From Antitrichia curtipendula (lineage: Eukaryota; Streptophyta; Bryopsida; Hypnales; Leucodontaceae), in assembly GCA_951230915.1 (NCBI GenBank), contig OX579635.1, positions 33,790,001 to 33,854,000 of the forward strand: DNA of 64,000 nucleotides, given 5' to 3'. Below are positions 59,676-64,000 of this stretch, one piece after another. Numbering within the stretch: the first letter of the stretch is position 1; each line of letters begins with the position of its first letter. Under the pieces are notes generated by a model. It ran no database searches and had not been told where the DNA came from. It was given only the letters and a program-made list of their open reading frames with translations. Made by a program: the position numbers and the translations under genes.

Positions 59676-62600
59676 GCAAAGCTAACAAAATGAAGCTCAT
59701 GAAGTTTAGTTTCTCCTCTACTTAGGAAACTCATAAATAGAAAAAAATGGAGAATATAAAGTGAGGGACTTCAAGTTTGATTACACAGTCATAGGCTTCT
59801 TGTTTTAGGGATTAAGAAAGTCATTCATAGGAAAAATTTAGTCCTTGATGTCATAGATGGAATTAAATTCTTCCATAAAGTCATTAAAAAATTTAGAATT
59901 TTTTTATAGAAATTTGAAATTATAATGAATTTATAATGAAAAATAAATAAAAAATCATGTAAAATACAAAAAGCATGTGAAAATTTTGAAATTTCCACCT
60001 CATGTATACATTGTTGTATAGAACATCACAATGTAAATCAAAGTTATTGTATCATTCCAAAATTAGAAAATAAAGAAACCATGGTTATAGGTCCAAAGTT
60101 CAAATTTCTACAAAATATTGAATTTTTCTATTGTAATAGGAACTAAACTTGATAAATTTCATTTCATTGGTTGAACTCAAATTCAAAAATTATCATTTAT
60201 ATTAATAAAATTCATATTAAGTGTAAGAGAGCATAAAGTGACCAAATTATATTATAGAAAATTTTGTTAAAATGGCAATATTTCATACACCATTTTCAGA
60301 CCTCTTGGTCTACATCGTAAAAGAGCCATCTAGGACATGTATAGATTTCAAATAGCGCATTCTAACCTGTAAAAGTGCCAAAGTTTGCGGAGTGGCATTA
60401 ACAAAAAAATTCATTATTAGGCAAGAATAATCCATAACCTATCATTGGTCAAGGTAGTCAACCAAAAAATGATCCAATTATTAATTGTGTACTATAAATG
60501 CATTTTTTGTTTCTATAGGAACCTAAAAAGTCATACATCAAGTAACTTTTTGAATTCATTGGCACTACAAAATTAACCCTTACGTGCATAGGCATTCTAA
60601 GTAAATATATACAAGAAATTATAATATAAGACTATCTAAACCATTCATTTGAGTTGATGTGTATAAAGTCAAGGCTCAATTAATCCTTGAAAGGATTGAC
60701 ATATATTTGTCTTGGTGCTTTGGAATGACCATCCTCACATATTTGGAAATCCATGTGTTTCATAAAATGTCACATTGGGATGGGAGTTTTCTTAGCTTAC
60801 AATGAACCATAGTTGTTTACTTGACTTTTTTCATAGGATTATGGTTGGAAAAATGAATTGGAAAAGATAAACCCACTATTCATTTTCAAATACAATCTCT
60901 AAGAACAATTATACATAATAATTTTCAAAGCATTAAATGAAATTAAACTTTTCAACAAAGCTGCACGTTCCCCCGAGTTCCCAAATTGTGTAGCCACAGC
61001 AACAATTTGACATGGTAGAACTATTACCACGTCATATTAAAATATTTAATTATTTTAATTTTAATTTTATTATTATTCTTTCTTCTAGCTAGTAGTGACT
61101 AGTTCACAGCACGGGAAGTGGGCCTAAAATGGCCCTCAAATGCACCAAAACACATCTAATGAATGTTTGGCTACAAGAATTTGCTATCGACATCTTTTCT
61201 AATTTTTTCACACAACATGATAGTAACAAAACCTCTACTCTACACCCATTGTTTTTTTGAGTAACTCAAAAGCATAATAAAAATAAATAAAAATTCCTCC
61301 AAACCTTGATTGCTATTCACACACATTCCAAAACATTGTCATCATCAAACTTCAAACCCATTTTGCCAACTTAAGTAAAAGCTTCACCAACTCATCAACT
61401 TCACCTTTCTATCTTTATTTCTTAGCATTTTCATCTTAAGGCTTCCAACTTTTGATCTCACACAACCCTAAACATTTGTGCCAGCATCTATAATATGCCA
61501 AGCACAATATAAATCATGAATCTTTAGTTCTTTTATCAATTGCTAGGATCGTAGATACAAATATTACAAATGGAGAAAAAAATTTAGTTATATAACTCTA
61601 AAATTCCATTATTTTTGTTCAAGCTTCATTCTACAATTTTGTCTTGGTTTCATCTACCTTTTTGGTCTTTGTTTCATTTCACCATTTTCATCCTAAATTC
61701 ATTTCATTATTTTTATATGGGCTTCATTCCATCTTTCTGGTTAAGATTTTAATTTTAGTTGTGGGCTTGGGCCTTAAAAAAAAATCATGGTTGCAAAATG
61801 GATCCTATATATGTCAATACAAAAATCCCAAAGGTCACTCCAAAATTCAACTGAATAAGTTCCATCCAAAATGTTGTCCTTATTATAACTAATGTAATTT
61901 TACTAATCCATTACATTCCTTCCCAAAAAAAACAATTATTTTTATTTTTATTTATAATTTTTTTAAACAACAATATTTGTAGGAAAATAAAAATAAATTG
62001 TACAAATAAAATATATCAAATTTTCGTAAATCAAGATTCTGATTTTTAAATTTAATCTCATAGTAGTTGACTTGAAGATATACATGCTCTAAATTTCAAG
62101 AGTTGATGATGAATTAAAAAAAAGCCAAACCAAAAGAAGCACAAATTGCAAAAAAATTATTGGATAATCTAATGTTTTCACTTAGACATCCAATTGAAAA
62201 TAAATTTTTTGTGTACAAAGGTGGTTAGTGATTGTACTATGTGTCAAAATTTTATAAAAATCCGTTTGAAATTGACTTTGCAAGAACCTACCCAAACATT
62301 TAATTATACGTCTTCTCAACAGACAACTGTCCTTTAGGGGTTAAGTGCATTATTGTAGGGCACAACTAAGGCTAGAGAGGGAGCACAAGTTTTTTTTGTA
62401 GAGACATCTACAATTCAAATGAGGTTATTTGTTTTCTTTTTTTTTATTTATTTTTTATTTATTAATGTGAAATCTTCGGAACTATGTATTCCTTAATTAC
62501 ATTTTTGGTACCTTTGGAAAGTTCTCTACAAAGAAGGGTGCATAGGACTTCTTTTGTGACGTCTGGACCTACAGTATGAAAGTTATGAATTTTCAAAATT

Positions 62601-64000
62601 AGAAAACTACTTCAACTTTATTTTTGCTTTGGCATCTACATAGGGCGCATTAGTGAATATGATGAACCAAGGACAAAGATCATGTTGAAGGTAGATAAAG
62701 ATATTGGAATTTGAAGTGGAAAGATGTTGAAACAAATTTTTATTATAGGCATTAAGATTAATTTTTTAAGGACTTAAAAACCAAAATTAGGTCTCATATT
62801 TTTTAAGCAATTTTGAATAGTTTATATTTATATATTTTTTTATTTTTAATAACTTTTTATTTAAACCAATCACCAATGCAACAATGTTCTTCACTCAAGC
62901 AAATGATATAATAAAAAAAATTATTTAAATTATACTTTCTACAATATAATTAATCAAAGTCCTCAACTTGAAATCATGAATTTTTAGTACGTAAAGGGTT
63001 AAGGAGTAGAAACACACTTACATATTTGGTTCTAAAACCAACACAACCAAATTATTGTACTAACTAGGTATTCCATTACAAAAGCAAGATTTCTAATACA
63101 CTTATAGACTTTAGATTGGAAAATATTTTCACAATGAAAAAAAGACAAAGTTTTGGTAGTATTGAATTCCAATTACAAACGGTCTCTCTACTTTTTCAAT
63201 AAGAATATTATTATTATTACATCCTTTTATTGCATTAAATTTATGTATGTTGACGCTTAATTCTCTCCCTAAGTATGTACTTTAAATTCTTTTGAATGCC
63301 ACTTTTGCCTTTGTATTTGAGTTATTGGTTGAATTAAAAAGTTTAAATGCAAAAGTGGAAATTAGGTGATTAAAAATGGTATTATTCCTCAAGAGACATG
63401 CACCTTCAAAAACTCAAATATTCTTATCTATTCATCCGATCAGGTTGATTTATTCCAAATTGGAATGAAAAATAATATAAATACTAGATTGAATGGTACT
63501 TATAGAAAATCATGACAAAATTTGAGATATAGGCCATTTTTAGAGGTTACAACCATAAGTACCAATTGCCTTCATGTTAAAGATGAACAAAACTCTTCAC
63601 CCTAATGTGGTATGTTAGGAGTTAACAATGCTTAAATTTTAAAAGTTAGAAAATGATACTTCTTGGCCAACATTTGGTATGGCATCTAAATTAGGTTGCC
63701 TACTTTTCTCAAAAGCTAGGAAAGTGTGCCATTACAATTTATGCGAGTACAATACGTCTTATTTAGGGCATTCTAACAATAAGATATTTTGGAACTATCC
63801 TAGGTAAGTGTTCAATTACAAGAGTAGTAAAGACAATTTAACAAAATTGGGTCAAGATTGGATTTAGATAATAAAATACTAATAAAATAATGTATTTTAT
63901 GTGACCATTGTAAATGAAGAGTGTTGGAGGTAAAGTAGGTTGTTGTAAAACCATTTGGGCCAATTGTTGTGAAAATTTGAAAGAGCATGTTATTGTAAGA
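59676..64000. other. AT-rich intergenic DNA to the right edge
   Basis: No gene, RNA or intact element recognised. Apart from the dispersed repeat at 62440-62640 (partner at 53050-53290), it holds only short AT-biased ORFs, long A/T runs and a small hairpin (GGGCCTAAAATGGCCC) near 61120-61135. Confidence 0.4.

Noticed and set aside
1..64000. CRISPR arrays, bacterial operons, organelle genes, complete LTR retrotransposons
   Set aside because: None seen: repeats lack regular spacer architecture, genes are spliced, and no reverse transcriptase or integrase motifs were recognised in any frame.

Overview
The window looks like nuclear DNA from a land plant, most likely a seed-free plant such as a moss. 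Genes carry many short GT-AG introns, mostly phase 0. The recognisable proteins are plant-type: importin-5, YchF/OLA1, a CGI-58-like hydrolase and an NPH3-family protein. GC-richer gene islands sit in long AT-rich, repeat-filled stretches. The species is an inference; no organelle or bacterial features are seen.

Layout. 1-6.6 kb: importin-5 on the minus strand, running off the left edge, with its promoter at 6.05-6.6 kb. 6.6-17 kb: AT-rich DNA with a 4-copy tandem repeat (8.3-8.7 kb), a hairpin (8.15 kb) and a possible old CACTA-like element (10.6-14.9 kb). 17.3-25.3 kb: exons of a CGI-58/ABHD5-like hydrolase on the plus strand. They carry frameshifts and damaged splice sites, and are split by an oppositely oriented hAT element whose 817-aa transposase is intact. 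A tRNA-like cloverleaf lies just past the transposase stop. 27.0-30.9 kb: a complete 12-exon YchF/OLA1 ATPase gene on the minus strand (394 aa). 31.1-31.8 kb: two small MITEs, each with TIRs over 50 bp and a perfect 9-bp target duplication. 31.8-42.9 kb: AT-rich DNA with dispersed repeats and a striking cluster of the 9-mer ACAAATTGT (36.0-38.1 kb). 43-50 kb: a decayed PIF/Harbinger element (transposase plus, Myb/trihelix ORF minus), whose second ORF is split by a 3.9-kb island of different composition. 51.7-53.3 kb: degenerate repeats. 55.0-58.4 kb: NPH3-family gene on the minus strand. 58.4-64 kb: AT-rich repeats.

The most interesting locus is the NPH3 gene. It lacks the BTB domain and the first part of the NPH3 domain. 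Directly upstream lies a duplicated copy of the YchF promoter, first exon and most of intron 1. That exon copy keeps its ATG, an open 29-codon frame and a GTACGT donor, and it ends in phase 0. The first surviving NPH3 exon also begins in phase 0. The locus could therefore express a 445-aa chimera with a YchF N-terminus on a BTB-less NPH3 body, driven by a housekeeping promoter. All splice models were made by eye from conserved protein blocks and GT/AG signals; no transcript data were available.
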